DNA of 64,000 bases from Sphingomonas sp. IBVSS2 (lineage in GTDB: Bacteria > Pseudomonadota > Alphaproteobacteria > Sphingomonadales > Sphingomonadaceae), in assembly GCF_002127225.1 (NCBI RefSeq), contig NZ_NFUR01000003.1, forward strand, positions 248,001-312,000, written 5' to 3'. How positions within the stretch are numbered: position 1 is the first letter of the stretch; each line of letters begins with the position of its first letter. Below the pieces are notes generated by a model that had not been told where the DNA came from, ran no database searches, and saw nothing but the letters and a program-made list of their open reading frames with translations. The position numbers and the translations under genes are program-made. Below, piece after piece: positions 1 through 9,042 of this stretch.

Positions 1-2
1 TC

Positions 3-134
3 ATCATCCAGACGGTGGTGAATGCGGCGGGCAAGCCGGACATTGCCGGTTTTCTCTTCGAGCACGGGACCTTGGTGAACGATCCTGTGGATAATCGGCC
101 GCTGCGGCGAAAAAGTCGCGACCAATCCGGTTGA
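3..134 (+). CDS. C-terminal end of an unrecognised protein (5' truncated)
   Basis: An open frame enters from the left edge and stops at a TGA at 132-134, leaving about 43 codons. The first 30 codons mostly end in G or C, as in the confirmed genes of this window, which supports real coding. The visible tail (…DIAGFLFEHGTLVND…) ends in a short basic segment. I do not recognise the family. Its stop codon overlaps the probable -35 box of the downstream tRNA promoter. The missing 5' part lies outside the window. Confidence 0.4.
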   Translation: MIQTVVNAAGKPDIAGFLFEHGTLVNDPVDNRPLRRKSRDQSG

Positions 135-159
135 CACCCCCGAATCTCGCGTCTAGTGC
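131..159 (+). promoter_or_regulatory. Probable sigma-70 promoter of the first tRNA-Asp
   Basis: A perfect TTGACA at 131-136 is followed by a 17-base spacer and TAGTGC at 154-159, a weak -10 box. The tRNA begins at 181, so transcription would start about 15 bases upstream of the mature tRNA. The spacing is ideal and the position fits. The -10 box is far from consensus, so this is an inference. Confidence 0.5.
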
Positions 160-180
160 CCGCCTCCTCGCTTCGAGAGA

Positions 181-257
<77 letters not shown>

Positions 258-346
258 TTCCCCATTGCCGGACCGGAAAGGCGCCGCTCGTGCGGAGCCC
301 GGCGGACCGATGCCGTGGCAGGGATGGTCCCTTCTCGTGCGCAGAT

Positions 347-423
<77 letters not shown>

Positions 424-519
424 TGCGCTTGCGCTTGATGCGAGCGGCGCATAGACTTGCCCAAACATTCTCAGATCAACGAACGGTCGCGTGTTTCCCC
501 TGTGCCTATGGAGGAAGCC

Positions 520-1338
520 ATGCGCCGTCTCATGTTCCCGATCGTATTTGCGCTGCTCGCCGTCTCTGGCTGCGCGGGTGGAACGTCGAATGTCGCCAGC
601 GAGAATGTCATCGACGTGACGGCTACGGAGGGCAATGCTGCCGTAGATTCCACGCCAATCGCCTGTAAGGCGATTGGCGGCAGGATGGCCTCCCCGGCGC
701 AGTGCGACGAATATACCCGGCAGGCGAATGCGCTGACCGACGGCATCGCCGCGTTCGATCCGCCCAGCACGATGCGGATGGGGGCTCCGGAGACCATCAC
801 GCTGGTGGTCGGGAAGGCGGCCGAAGCGGAGGCGGTGCGCAATGCCATGGTCGACGTTGTCGACGCTGCGGGCGGCGGGGACAGTATCCGGACCGAAAAG
901 GTATCGATCGGCGAAAATGTCTCGGCCGAGCTGACGTCTCCCAGCAGCATGTTCAAGATCGCCCCCGAAGGGCGCGTGGTGAAGGCGATGCCGGGCCGGG
1001 GTCGGCAGGTCTGGCAATGGAGCGTGGAGGCGCTCGTCCCCGGTAAGCACAAGCTGACCCTGACCGTGGGCGTGCCGATTCTGGGGAGTGCCGGGGAAGT
1101 CTGGCAGCCGGTGCTCGAGCCCAAGACGTTCGAGATCGACGTGCAGGCGCGTCCGCGGACCTGGCCCGAATTCTTCGACGACATGGCGAAATTCCTCACC
1201 AGCCTGAAAGGCATGCTCGTCGCGCTGGCGGCCGTGATCGGCGCTGCCGGTGCCGTCTGGCTGGGGATCAGGAAATTCGGCGGTCGCGGCGACCAGGGCG
1301 CTGGGAAAGATGAAGCGAAGGACGGCGGGAAAGGCTAG
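520..1338 (+). CDS. Putative lipoprotein with C-terminal membrane segment
   Basis: This encodes a 272-residue protein of unrecognised family. I chose the ATG at 520 because it has a GGAGG ribosome site five bases upstream and starts a classic lipoprotein signal: charged MRRL, a hydrophobic core, then a lipobox AVSGC with Cys about residue 20. The body carries no motif I can name. Near residues 226-250 lies a second hydrophobic stretch (…MLVALAAVIGAAGAVWLGI…), followed by a Gly/Lys/Asp-rich tail. The protein therefore seems to be lipid-anchored at one end and membrane-spanning at the other. Its 3' end overlaps the convergent DUF2842 gene by four bases. Confidence 0.75.
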   Translation: MRRLMFPIVFALLAVSGCAGGTSNVASENVIDVTATEGNAAVDSTPIACKAIGGRMASPAQCDEYTRQANALTDGIAAFDPPSTMRMGAPETITLVVGKAAEAEAVRNAMVDVVDAAGGGDSIRTEKVSIGENVSAELTSPSSMFKIAPEGRVVKAMPGRGRQVWQWSVEALVPGKHKLTLTVGVPILGSAGEVWQPVLEPKTFEIDVQARPRTWPEFFDDMAKFLTSLKGMLVALAAVIGAAGAVWLGIRKFGGRGDQGAGKDEAKDGGKG

Positions 1339-1562
1339 GCGCGGCGCCAGCGCCCCGTCTCCATCCAGCGCAGCACTCCGCCGAGCGGCAGGATCCAGAC
1401 GATGCCGGTCACGACGTAGATCGGCAGCTGGGCGAGCACGTGCAACTGCCCGATCCAGTGCGAAAAGCTCGCCACCAGTATGATCCACGCCAGGATCCAG
1501 GCGACGATGCCCAGCGCCCCCGCCGGCTTGCGCCAGCTCGGCGCTACCTCCCGGCGTGCCAT
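1335..1562 (-). CDS. DUF2842 family small membrane protein
   Basis: This 75-residue protein has two predicted membrane helices (about residues 16-32 and 45-64) and a basic C-terminus (…METGRWRRA). Length, helix spacing and the Trp-rich first helix match the alphaproteobacterial DUF2842 family, whose function is unknown. The start lies inside the 3' end of the upstream cyclo-ligase gene (19-base overlap), so the two are probably translated from one transcript. It faces the lipoprotein gene and overlaps it by four bases. Confidence 0.8.
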   Translation of the reverse strand: MARREVAPSWRKPAGALGIVAWILAWIILVASFSHWIGQLHVLAQLPIYVVTGIVWILPLGGVLRWMETGRWRRA

Positions 1563-2095
1563 GTCATGCCTTTCTCGGTGATCACGGCGTGGAGCGGCAC
1601 GTCCCAGATGTCGGACGGGATGGCCGGCACCTCCTGCATCGCCCAGGCGACGCCGACGCGCCAGGCATCGGGATAGCGGGCAAAGGCGCGGTCGTAATGC
1701 GCGGCGCCCTGGCCGAGGCGGTTGAGGCGGGCGTCGAAACCGACAAGGGGCGTGAGGATCACGTCGGGCGCCATTTCCGGGCTCTCGGCGCGTGGCTGGC
1801 GCAGGCCGAACGGGCCATCGACCAGCGGCTCGCCCATCCGCCAAGCCAGGAACCGGATCGGCGCCGCGCGATCGACGACGAAGGGGAGGGCGAGCGCGCA
1901 ACCCTTCTCCGCGGCGGCAGCGGCGAGCTGGGTGGGATCGGCTTCGCTGCCGATGGCGACATAGGTGGCGACGGTCGCCCCGGCGGCCAGGCGATCGACG
2001 AACGCCTCGGGCGCGAGGATCGCTTCGCTCGCTTCGATGGCGAAGGCGTCGCGCTCGGCGCGGAGCTGGGCCCGCAAGGCTAGCTTGTCGATCAT
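1544..2095 (-). CDS. 5-formyltetrahydrofolate cyclo-ligase
   Basis: This 183-residue enzyme converts 5-formyl-THF to 5,10-methenyl-THF using ATP, which recycles folate in the cytosol. It opens with the family's basic N-terminus (K-L-A-L-R-A-Q-L-R). Near the C-terminal half it carries the ATP/substrate-loop pattern VGFDARLNRLGQGAAHYDRA, matching the FD…G.RLG.G.G.YD motif, here with a shift from Gly to Ala after the second Gly. Length is typical. The genes zapA and 6S RNA lie immediately upstream on the same strand, the same order as zapA-ssrS-ygfA in enterobacteria, so it is likely co-transcribed with the 6S RNA. Confidence 0.95.
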   Translation of the reverse strand: MIDKLALRAQLRAERDAFAIEASEAILAPEAFVDRLAAGATVATYVAIGSEADPTQLAAAAAEKGCALALPFVVDRAAPIRFLAWRMGEPLVDGPFGLRQPRAESPEMAPDVILTPLVGFDARLNRLGQGAAHYDRAFARYPDAWRVGVAWAMQEVPAIPSDIWDVPLHAVITEKGMTWHAGR

Positions 2096-2119
2096 GCCAC
2101 GCTTCTAGGGGAGCGGTGG

Positions 2120-2288
2120 CGGGACCGCCATGGCCGTTTGCCAGAATATCCACTGACGCCCGTTACGTCAGGTGGGGACCATGTGCCGCGGACCAGGATC
2201 CGCACAGGGACAGCCCCCATGGATGATGAATAGCCTCAGGGATAATTGCTATGGCTCGTACCGGGCAGTGCCCGCCATGGACGGATGT
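2120..2288 (-). ncRNA. ssrS: 6S RNA (SsrS), RNA polymerase regulator
   Basis: Between zapA and the cyclo-ligase gene, the minus strand folds like 6S RNA. The outer stem pairs CCG(U)CCAUGG (about 2284-2274) with CCAUGGCGG (about 2133-2125). Next come GGGCACUGCCCGGUAC and, on the 3' side, the hairpin ACCUGACG…CGUCAGUGG around 2145-2175. Order and shape recall the E. coli features GGGCCAGUCCCCUGAGCC and ACCUUGAACCAAGGGUUCAAGGG. A large asymmetric middle region fits the open bubble that mimics promoter DNA and binds sigma-70 holoenzyme. Gene order is the classic one. The ends are approximate. A covariance-model search (Rfam SsrS) would settle it. Confidence 0.8.
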
Positions 2289-2328
2289 AGGAGTTTCGCG
2301 GGGCCTTCGCAACGGCTTCGCCCAAAAT

Positions 2329-2365
2329 CGTCATCCCGCTTTCTTCTCCGTGGCCTGGGATGACG
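2329..2365. repeat. Palindromic intergenic repeat (CGTCATCCC arms)
   Basis: The arms CGTCATCCC (2329-2337) and GGGATGACGG (about 2357-2366) can pair around a loop of roughly 20 bases. The same arm core, CGTCATCCCC/GGGGATGACG, recurs at 14857-14886, which suggests a dispersed repeat. It lies just past the zapA stop codon and may also act as a weak transcription end. Confidence 0.5.
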
Positions 2366-2375
2366 GAGGGGAAGC

Positions 2376-2678
2376 CTATGCTTCGCCTGCATCCTCTTCG
2401 AGCGCCGCTGCAACCGCTTCCAGCCGATCGGCGATGCGTTCCAGCAGCAGCGGCGAGACGCCCTCGGGCGGATTGCGTTCGGTCTCGTCGAGCAGGTCGG
2501 CGAGGATCAGCGCGAGATAGACGAGCGTGCGCTCGGCATTCAGCCCGCCCGACGCGCGCAGGGCGGTGTCGGCATGGCGTTGCAGGATCGATTCGAGGTG
2601 GCGGATATGCCCTTCGTCGCCCTCGCGCGTGGCGACCGAATAGCTGCGGCCCGCGACGGAGATGTCGATGTCCGCCAT
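2376..2678 (-). CDS. zapA: Cell division protein ZapA
   Basis: This 100-residue protein is expected to bind and bundle FtsZ at mid-cell. It starts with the ZapA pattern MADIDISVAGRSYSV, has a short globular head (residues 1-35) and ends in a long helix (about 48-98), which in the family forms a coiled-coil tetramer. The start at 2678 overlaps by one base the stop of the upstream coiled-coil gene, so the two are translationally coupled. The 6S RNA and folate cyclo-ligase follow, as in other proteobacteria. Confidence 0.88.
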   Translation of the reverse strand: MADIDISVAGRSYSVATREGDEGHIRHLESILQRHADTALRASGGLNAERTLVYLALILADLLDETERNPPEGVSPLLLERIADRLEAVAAALEEDAGEA

Positions 2679-2863
2679 CAGTCCTGCTCCGCCCCGGCTT
2701 CGCGCGCGATCAGCGCGTCGAGCGAGCTCACCGCATCCTCGATGCGGGCGCGCAGCTTGGCGTGGCGCTGGGTGATCCGTTCGCAGGCATAGGCCCGCGC
2801 TGCGGCGGCTTTCTCGATGCGGACGAGGGCCTGTTCGATACGATCGGCGGGCGTACTTGCCAT
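2678..2863 (-). CDS. Small coiled-coil protein upstream of zapA
   Basis: This 61-residue protein is almost wholly helical, with a heptad-like pattern (IEQALVRIEKAA, then ITQRHAKLRARIEDAVSSLDALI) and no membrane segment. It is first in a two-gene unit with zapA (one-base stop/start overlap), so a role in division through contact with ZapA or FtsZ is a reasonable inference. I recognise no named family. The ATG at 2863 is the only sensible start. Confidence 0.7.
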   Translation of the reverse strand: MASTPADRIEQALVRIEKAAAARAYACERITQRHAKLRARIEDAVSSLDALIAREAGAEQD

Positions 2864-3061
2864 GCCGCAAGCGTTACGCACCCCATCGGAACCTAGCAAC
2901 CCCTGAATGGCAATGGCTGCCGGGCGGGTTCGACGAGGTGGACCGGAGCAGCGCCGGCCCGAGTCCGCCCGGTGTTCGGCCCGGGGGTCGAGGTGTCGAG
3001 GCGGTTGACGTGGCGGTCCAAGGTGACCAAAGGCGTCCGCGCCAGCATCAGGGGACTCCAA

Positions 3062-5038
3062 GTGACCGCAAGCTTCGCCGATTGCGCCAATGCCATCCGG
3101 GCATTGTCGATGGACGCCGTGGAGGCGGCCAATTCGGGGCATCCCGGCATGCCGATGGGCATGGCCGACGTGGCCACGGTGCTGTTCCAGGAGTATCTGA
3201 AGTTCGATCCGGCCGATCCGAAATGGGCGGACCGCGATCGCTTCGTGCTCTCGGCCGGGCATGGCTCGATGCTGCTCTATTCCACGCTCTATCTTACCGG
3301 CTATGCGCAGCCAACCCTGCGGGACATCCGCGATTTCCGCCAGATCGGCAGCCCCTGCGCCGGCCATCCCGAGAATTTCGAGCTGCCGGGCGTCGAATGC
3401 ACCACCGGCCCGCTCGGCCAGGGCTTCGCGATGGCGGTCGGCATGGCCGCTGCCGAGCGGCATTTGAACGCCGTTTACGGCGATGGCCTGGTCGACCACC
3501 GCACCTGGGTGATCGCCGGCGACGGCTGCCTGATGGAAGGCATCAACCATGAGGCGGTCGGCCTGGCCGGGCACCTGAAGCTCGGCAAGCTGATCGTGCT
3601 GTGGGACGACAACAAGATCACGATCGACGGCGCCGTCTCGCTCTCGTCGAGCGAGGACATTCCGGCGCGTTACCGTGCGTCCGGCTGGCAGGTCGTCGAA
3701 TGCGACGGCCATGACCGGGCCGATATCGCCCGTGCGATCGACGAAGCGCTTGCCAGCGACCTGCCGTCGCTGGTGAAGTGCCGCACGATCATCGGCTTCG
3801 GCGCCCCGAACAAGCAGGGCTCGTCCAAGGTGCACGGCTCGCCGCTGGGGGCGGACGAAGTCGCCGCCGCACGGGCCGCGCTGGGCTGGGACCACCCGGC
3901 GTTCGAGATTCCGGCCGATATCCGCGAGACCTGGCTGGAAGCCGGCAAGCGCGGCGCCGTGCCGCACGCTGCGTGGAAGCAGCGCCTCGCGGAGCATGAG
4001 GATCGCGCCGAGTTCGAGCGCCGGATGCGCGGCGAGCTGCCGGCCTGGTTCTCGATGGCCGACCATGTCCAGGGCCTGCTGGCCGCGCCGCAAAAGGTCG
4101 CGACCCGCAAGGCGAGCGAAATGGCGCTCGAGGCGATCAACGCGCAGATCCCCGACACCGTCGGCGGCTCGGCCGACCTGACCGGCTCGAACAACACGCT
4201 GACCAAGGGCCTGGGCACGTTCAGCGCCGGCAACTATGCCAGCCGCTATGTCTATTACGGCATCCGCGAGTTCGGCATGTCGGCGGCGATGAACGGCATG
4301 GCGCTGCATGGCGGCGTGATCCCCTATGGCGGCACGTTCCTGGTCTTTGCCGACTATGCCCGTGCGGCGATTCGCCTCTCGGCCCTCCAGCAGGCGCGTG
4401 TCGTCTATGTGATGACCCACGATTCGATCGGCCTGGGCGAGGACGGCCCGACCCACCAGCCGGTCGAGCACCTGACCAGCCTGCGCCTGATCCCCAATCT
4501 CGACGTCTATCGCCCGTGCGACGTGGTCGAGACCGCCGAATGCTGGGAACTCGCGCTCCAGCGCCAGGATGGCCCGGGCCTGCTCGCACTCAGCCGCCAG
4601 AACCTGCCGCAGCTGCGCACCGAGGCCGCCGAGAACCGCTCGGCGCGCGGCGCCTATGCCATTCGCGAGGCCGAGGCGCCCCGCCAGGTGGTGCTGATCG
4701 CCAGCGGCTCCGAAGTCGAGATCGCCGTTGCGGTTCGGGATGAACTGGAAGCCCAGGGCATCGGCGCCGATGTCGTCTCGATGCCGTGCTGGGAGCGCTT
4801 CGACGCACAGGATGCGCAGTACAAGCGCGACCTGTTGCCGGCGCATGCGCTCAAGGTCTCGATCGAGGCCGGCGCGACGCTGGGCTGGGAGCGATATACG
4901 GGCTTGGACGGGCTGAACTTCGGCGTGGATGGATTCGGCGCCTCGGGCCCTTATCTGAAGCTCTACGAGCATTTCGGGCTCACCGCGGGAGCCATCGTGC
5001 CGCGGATCGTCGAAAAGTTGAACGGAGAACAGGCATGA
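3062..5038 (+). CDS. tkt: Transketolase
   Basis: This is a thiamine diphosphate enzyme of the pentose phosphate pathway that moves two-carbon units between sugar phosphates. The frame could begin at a GTG at 2972, but the family N-terminus ([21 protein letters not shown]) sits just after the GTG at 3062, which has an AGGGGA site upstream. That gives 658 residues, the usual size. Visible motifs are GHGSMLLY, the ThDP-Mg site [10 protein letters not shown] with the following DDNKI, and the pyrimidine-binding half ([11 protein letters not shown]) near residue 460. The stop overlaps the gap start (ATGA), so the two are co-translated with the glycolytic genes downstream. Confidence 0.96.
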   Translation: MTASFADCANAIRALSMDAVEAANSGHPGMPMGMADVATVLFQEYLKFDPADPKWADRDRFVLSAGHGSMLLYSTLYLTGYAQPTLRDIRDFRQIGSPCAGHPENFELPGVECTTGPLGQGFAMAVGMAAAERHLNAVYGDGLVDHRTWVIAGDGCLMEGINHEAVGLAGHLKLGKLIVLWDDNKITIDGAVSLSSSEDIPARYRASGWQVVECDGHDRADIARAIDEALASDLPSLVKCRTIIGFGAPNKQGSSKVHGSPLGADEVAAARAALGWDHPAFEIPADIRETWLEAGKRGAVPHAAWKQRLAEHEDRAEFERRMRGELPAWFSMADHVQGLLAAPQKVATRKASEMALEAINAQIPDTVGGSADLTGSNNTLTKGLGTFSAGNYASRYVYYGIREFGMSAAMNGMALHGGVIPYGGTFLVFADYARAAIRLSALQQARVVYVMTHDSIGLGEDGPTHQPVEHLTSLRLIPNLDVYRPCDVVETAECWELALQRQDGPGLLALSRQNLPQLRTEAAENRSARGAYAIREAEAPRQVVLIASGSEVEIAVAVRDELEAQGIGADVVSMPCWERFDAQDAQYKRDLLPAHALKVSIEAGATLGWERYTGLDGLNFGVDGFGASGPYLKLYEHFGLTAGAIVPRIVEKLNGEQA

Positions 5039-6042
5039 CGAAGGTTGCGATCAACGGGTTCGGGCGCATCGGTCGGCTGGTGGCGCGCGCGATCCTCGAG
5101 CGCCCCGACAGCGGGCTCGAGCTGGTCACGATCAATGACCTGGCCGATGCCAAGTCGAACGCGTGGCTGTTCTCGCGCGACAGCGTGCACGGCAAATATC
5201 CGGGCACCGTCACCGCCGAGGGCGACGACCTGGTCATCGACGGCAAGCACATCAAGGTGACCAAGGAGCGCGACCCCGCCAACCTGCCGCATGCCGAGAA
5301 TGGCGTGGAGCTGGTGCTGGAGTGCACGGGCTTCTTCACCGACCGTGCCTCGGCGCAGAAGCACATCGATGCCGGCGCCAGGAAGGTGCTGATCTCGGCC
5401 CCGGGCAAGAATGTCGACCTCACCGTCGTGTTCGGCGTGAACCATGACAAGCTCGAGGCTGGCCACGCGATCGTCTCGAACGCGTCGTGCACCACCAACT
5501 GCCTAGCGCCGGTCGCCAAGGTGCTGAACGACACGATCGGCATCGAGCGCGGCCTGATGACCACGGTCCATGCCTATACCAACGACCAGAAGATCCTCGA
5601 CCAGATCCATCCGGACCTGCGCCGCGCCCGTGCCGCCGCCATGAGCATCATCCCGACCACCACCGGCGCCGCCCGCGCGGTGTCCGAGGTGCTGCCCGAG
5701 CTGAAGGGCAAGCTGGACGGCTCGGCGATCCGCGTGCCGGTTCCGGACGGCTCGCTGGTGGACCTGACCTTCACGCCGAAGCGCGACACCACCGTCGAGG
5801 AAGTCAACGCGGTGCTGAAGGCGGCGTCCGAGAGCGGCCCGCTCAAGGGCATCCTCTGGTATTCGGACGAGCCCCTGGTCTCGATCGACATCGTCCACAC
5901 CTCGGCCTCGTCGACCGTCGACAGCCTCGAGACCGCGGTGATCGACGGCAAGCTGGTGCGCGTCGTCAGCTGGTACGACAATGAATGGGGCTTCTCGAAC
6001 CGCATGGTGGACACCGCCAGCGCGATGGCGAAGCTGGGTTAA
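5035..6042 (+). CDS. gap: Glyceraldehyde-3-phosphate dehydrogenase, type I
   Basis: This 335-residue enzyme oxidises glyceraldehyde 3-phosphate to 1,3-bisphosphoglycerate. The N-terminal Rossmann motif INGFGRIGR (residues 6-14) binds the dinucleotide. The active site [10 protein letters not shown] has its catalytic cysteine at residue 152, followed by a family-conserved TVHAYTNDQ segment. The C-terminus has the usual SWYDNEWG motif. The start overlaps the tkt stop by four bases. The next gene, pgk, follows after a 163-base gap holding a palindromic repeat (6062-6151). Confidence 0.97.
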   Translation: MTKVAINGFGRIGRLVARAILERPDSGLELVTINDLADAKSNAWLFSRDSVHGKYPGTVTAEGDDLVIDGKHIKVTKERDPANLPHAENGVELVLECTGFFTDRASAQKHIDAGARKVLISAPGKNVDLTVVFGVNHDKLEAGHAIVSNASCTTNCLAPVAKVLNDTIGIERGLMTTVHAYTNDQKILDQIHPDLRRARAAAMSIIPTTTGAARAVSEVLPELKGKLDGSAIRVPVPDGSLVDLTFTPKRDTTVEEVNAVLKAASESGPLKGILWYSDEPLVSIDIVHTSASSTVDSLETAVIDGKLVRVVSWYDNEWGFSNRMVDTASAMAKLG

Positions 6043-6061
6043 CCGCCACCTTCAGTACCTG

Positions 6062-6151
6062 CCGTCATGCTGAACTTGTTTCAGCATCCAACGCGCCTCA
6101 AGCGGTATCGTCCGTGGAGAGTTGGACCCTGAAACAAGTTCAGGGTGACGG
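6062..6151. repeat. Composite palindromic repeat between gap and pgk
   Basis: Two 31-base arms, 6062-6092 and 6121-6151, are inverted copies with 27 of 31 positions matching. Each arm is also a hairpin of its own: TGCTGAA…TTCAGCA in the left arm and CCCTGAA…TTCAGGG in the right. The four differences between arms change both sides of each hairpin, so pairing is kept. This has the look of a REP/BIME-like dispersed element. In the gap-pgk transcript it could affect mRNA stability or processing. Confidence 0.7.
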
Positions 6152-6205
6152 TGGGAGGGGAGGCCATGTCGCCCCCCGCATCAACGACCAATTGCGAGGA
6201 AGCAC

Positions 6206-7408
6206 ATGACCCGCCCCTTCAAGACGCTCGACGACATGGGCGAGATCGCCGGCAAGCGCGTGCTGGTCCGCGAGGACCTGAACGTGCCGATGGCCGACGG
6301 CCAGGTGACCGACGATACCCGGTTGCGTGCCGCGGTGCAGACCGTCGCCGAGCTGGCGGACAAGGGCGCCAAGGTCGTGGTCCTCGCGCATTTCGGGCGC
6401 CCCAAGGGCCAGCGCAACCCGGAGATGAGCCTGTCGCTCGTCACCCGGCCGTTCAGCCATGTGCTCGGCCGCGAAGTCCGCTTCATCGACACCGATGGCG
6501 CGGCGGAAGCGATCGATGCGATGGGTGAGGGCGATATCGCGCTGCTCGAGAACACCCGTTTCGACGCCGGCGAGGAGAAGAACGCACCCGGGACCGTCGC
6601 CGCGCTTGCCGCGCTGGGCGACTTCTACGTCAACGACGCCTTCTCCGCCGCGCACCGCGCCCATGCCTCGACCGAGGGGCTGGCCCACAGGCTGCCCGCA
6701 TTCGCCGGCCGCCAGATGGAAGCCGAGCTCGACGCGCTCGACAAGGCGCTCGGCAATCCCGAGCATCCCGTGGCGGCAGTGGTGGGCGGCGCCAAGGTCT
6801 CGTCCAAGCTCGACGTGCTCAAGCACCTGGTCGACAAGGTCGATCACCTGATCATCGGCGGCGGCATGGCCAATACCTTCCTCGCCGCGCGCGGTGTCGA
6901 TGTGGGCAAGAGCCTGTGCGAGCACGACCTGGCCGGCACCGCCGAGGAGATCCTCGACGCGGCCGATCGTGCCAATTGCACCGTGCACCTGCCCTATGAC
7001 GTGGTGGTGGCGAAGGAGTTCGCGGCCAATCCGCCCAGCCTGCGCACGGTCAACGTCCATGAAGTCGCGCCCGACGAGATGATCCTCGATATCGGCCCGG
7101 CCGCGACCGAGGCGCTGGCGGACGTGCTCAAGACCTGCCGCACCCTGGTGTGGAACGGCCCGCTCGGCGCCTTCGAGACGCCGCCGTTCGACGCGGCGAC
7201 CATCAGCCTCGCCAAGACCGCGGCGGCGCTCACCAAGGAGGGCCAGCTCGTCTCGGTCGCCGGCGGCGGCGACACGGTGGCGGCACTCAACCAGGCCGGC
7301 GTGGCGGGCGACTTCACCTTCGTGTCCACGGCGGGCGGCGCTTTCCTCGAATGGATGGAAGGCAAGGAACTGCCGGGCGTCGCCGCGCTGCATCGGACGG
7401 GCGACTGA
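6206..7408 (+). CDS. pgk: Phosphoglycerate kinase
   Basis: This 400-residue glycolytic enzyme transfers phosphate from 1,3-bisphosphoglycerate to ADP. The signature near the N-terminus reads [10 protein letters not shown], where many families have RVDLNVP. Further motifs are AHFGRPKG, the hinge-proximal [10 protein letters not shown] (about residue 190), the nucleotide site WNGPLGAFE and the C-terminal [11 protein letters not shown]. The ATG at 6206 follows a GAGGAA site. It lies downstream of tkt-gap and ahead of aldolase, so the window holds four central-carbon genes nearly in a row, interrupted only by an opposite thioredoxin gene. Confidence 0.97.
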   Translation: MTRPFKTLDDMGEIAGKRVLVREDLNVPMADGQVTDDTRLRAAVQTVAELADKGAKVVVLAHFGRPKGQRNPEMSLSLVTRPFSHVLGREVRFIDTDGAAEAIDAMGEGDIALLENTRFDAGEEKNAPGTVAALAALGDFYVNDAFSAAHRAHASTEGLAHRLPAFAGRQMEAELDALDKALGNPEHPVAAVVGGAKVSSKLDVLKHLVDKVDHLIIGGGMANTFLAARGVDVGKSLCEHDLAGTAEEILDAADRANCTVHLPYDVVVAKEFAANPPSLRTVNVHEVAPDEMILDIGPAATEALADVLKTCRTLVWNGPLGAFETPPFDAATISLAKTAAALTKEGQLVSVAGGGDTVAALNQAGVAGDFTFVSTAGGAFLEWMEGKELPGVAALHRTGD

Positions 7409-7421
7409 ACGGGGAGGGGCG

Positions 7422-7943
7422 CTATTTCGCCTTCTCGTTGAGCAGCGGGACCAGCAGGCTGTTGAGGCTCTCCAGCGTGAAGGCGCCGGCCTTGGCATAG
7501 CGGACCACGCCGTTGCGATCGATCACGATGTTGGTGGGCACCGCGCCTCCGAGCACGTCATAGGGCCCCTTGATCGAGCGGACCGGCTCGATGTGCATCA
7601 CGTCGAACAGCTTCTTGAGTTGATAGGGCTTGAGCGAATCCTCGGTGGTGACCGCGTAGACGCGAAGGCCGGCGTCCTTGCGCAGCTCGTAATAGCGATC
7701 GAGCGTCGGCAGTTCCGTGCGGCAGGGGACGCACCAGGTCGCCCAGAAATTGAGCACGACCACATTGCCGCGCAATTCGTCGAACGAGATCTTGCCGCCA
7801 TTGATCAGCCGCAGGGTGAAAGGCGGCGCCGCCTGACCTTCCTTGACTGTCGCGAACATCGGCCGCGGGGCCGGCGCCGCACCGAGCAGCGCCAGTGGCA
7901 GCGCGGCGAGTGCCAGTCGCCTGGAAAGCGAAGAGATCCCCAT
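7422..7943 (-). CDS. TlpA-like periplasmic thiol-disulfide oxidoreductase
   Basis: This 173-residue protein of the thioredoxin/AhpC-TSA fold has the redox motif WCVPC at residues 70-74 within VLNFWATWCVPC. The ATG at 7943 has a strong GGGACGGAAC ribosome site and begins a signal peptide (RR followed by a hydrophobic core ending near A22-A25), so it should act in the periplasm or at the inner membrane. Members reduce disulfides, for example in cytochrome c or cytochrome oxidase maturation. The cis-proline loop appears as GAVPTNIVID. It is convergent with pgk, 13 bases from its stop, and divergent from aldolase. The exact substrate cannot be read from the sequence. Confidence 0.9.
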   Translation of the reverse strand: MGISSLSRRLALAALPLALLGAAPAPRPMFATVKEGQAAPPFTLRLINGGKISFDELRGNVVVLNFWATWCVPCRTELPTLDRYYELRKDAGLRVYAVTTEDSLKPYQLKKLFDVMHIEPVRSIKGPYDVLGGAVPTNIVIDRNGVVRYAKAGAFTLESLNSLLVPLLNEKAK

Positions 7944-8127
7944 GTTCCGTCCCCTGTTGCCCGGCTTCATGCTGTAGCGGGCAGGGGGAGGCGTCAAGCA
8001 CGGGCCAGGGGCCCCTGTTCGTGGTGCTTCCCCTAAAAGCCCGTGCGGTGGCAGCGTTGTCAGGCTTTTCGCTTGCGAAACCGGGCGATAGGGGCTCGTT
8101 CAGCACTACACGAACAAGGGAAAATCC

Positions 8128-9042
8128 ATGTCGATCACGCCCGCTGTCAAAGCCATCCTCGCCAATTACGAGTCCGACAATCCCGGCGTGAAGGCCAATC
8201 TCGCCCGCATCCTGATGCAGGGCAAGCTGGGTGGCACCGGCAAGCTGATCATCCTGCCGGTGGATCAGGGCTTCGAGCACGGCCCGGCACGCAGCTTCGC
8301 GGTGAACCCCGCGGCCTATGATCCGCACTACCACTATCAGCTGGCGATCGACGCGGGCCTCAGCGCCTATGCAGCGCCGCTCGGCATGATCGAGGCCGGG
8401 GCCGACACGTTCGCCGGCCAGATTCCCACCATCCTCAAGGTCAACAGCTCGAACAGCTGGGCGACCTCGATCGACCAGGCCGTCACCGGCGGCGTCGACG
8501 ATGCGCTGCGGCTCGGCTGCTCGGCGATCGGCTTCACCATCTATCCGGGCGCCGACGACGTGTTCGGCATGATGGAGGAGATCAAGGAGCTGCGGGCGGA
8601 GGCCGCCTCGGTCGGCATCGCCACGGTGATCTGGTCCTACCCGCGCGGCGGCAAGCTCTCGAAGGACGGCGAGCTGGCGCTCGACGTCGGTGCCTATGCC
8701 GCGCACATGGCGGCGCTGCTCGGCGCGCACATCATCAAGGTGAAGCTGCCGAGCGCGCATATCGAGCAGAAGGACGCGCAGAAGGCCTATGAGGGCACCG
8801 ATTGGTCGGCGCAGTCGGACCGCGTGAAGCATGTGGCGCAGAGCTGCTTCGCCGGCCGCCGCATCGTCGTCTTCTCGGGTGGCGCGGCGAAGGGTGCCGA
8901 CGCCGTCTACCAGGATGCGCGCGATATCCGCGACGGCGGCGGCAACGGTTCGATCATCGGCCGCAACACCTTCCAGCGCCCCCGCGACGAGGCGCTGGCG
9001 ATGCTCGACAAGCTCGTGCGCATCTACAAGAACGAGGAATGA
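8128..9042 (+). CDS. fbaB: Fructose-bisphosphate aldolase, class I (FbaB/DhnA type)
   Basis: This 304-residue cytosolic enzyme splits fructose 1,6-bisphosphate to triose phosphates. Features of the metal-independent Schiff-base family are IILPVDQGFEHGP (about residues 47-59), the loop VIWSYPRGG, the lysine-bearing strand HIIKVKLP and the phosphate-site segment VFSGGAAKG. It is unrelated to class II (zinc) aldolases, as the length and motifs show. The last codons overlap the next gene by four bases (ATGA). Confidence 0.94.
   Translation: MSITPAVKAILANYESDNPGVKANLARILMQGKLGGTGKLIILPVDQGFEHGPARSFAVNPAAYDPHYHYQLAIDAGLSAYAAPLGMIEAGADTFAGQIPTILKVNSSNSWATSIDQAVTGGVDDALRLGCSAIGFTIYPGADDVFGMMEEIKELRAEAASVGIATVIWSYPRGGKLSKDGELALDVGAYAAHMAALLGAHIIKVKLPSAHIEQKDAQKAYEGTDWSAQSDRVKHVAQSCFAGRRIVVFSGGAAKGADAVYQDARDIRDGGGNGSIIGRNTFQRPRDEALAMLDKLVRIYKNEE

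Noticed and set aside
2972-3061. Upstream GTG start giving transketolase 30 extra residues
   Set aside because: The family N-terminus begins right after GTG 3062, which has a good ribosome site; the extra residues are basic and unlike the family.
2678-4972. Very long minus-strand open frame (about 764 codons) opposite transketolase
   Set aside because: It lies wholly against a strongly supported gene and has no family motif; high GC content makes long antisense frames common. Only its first 61 codons (2678-2863), outside transketolase, look like a real gene.
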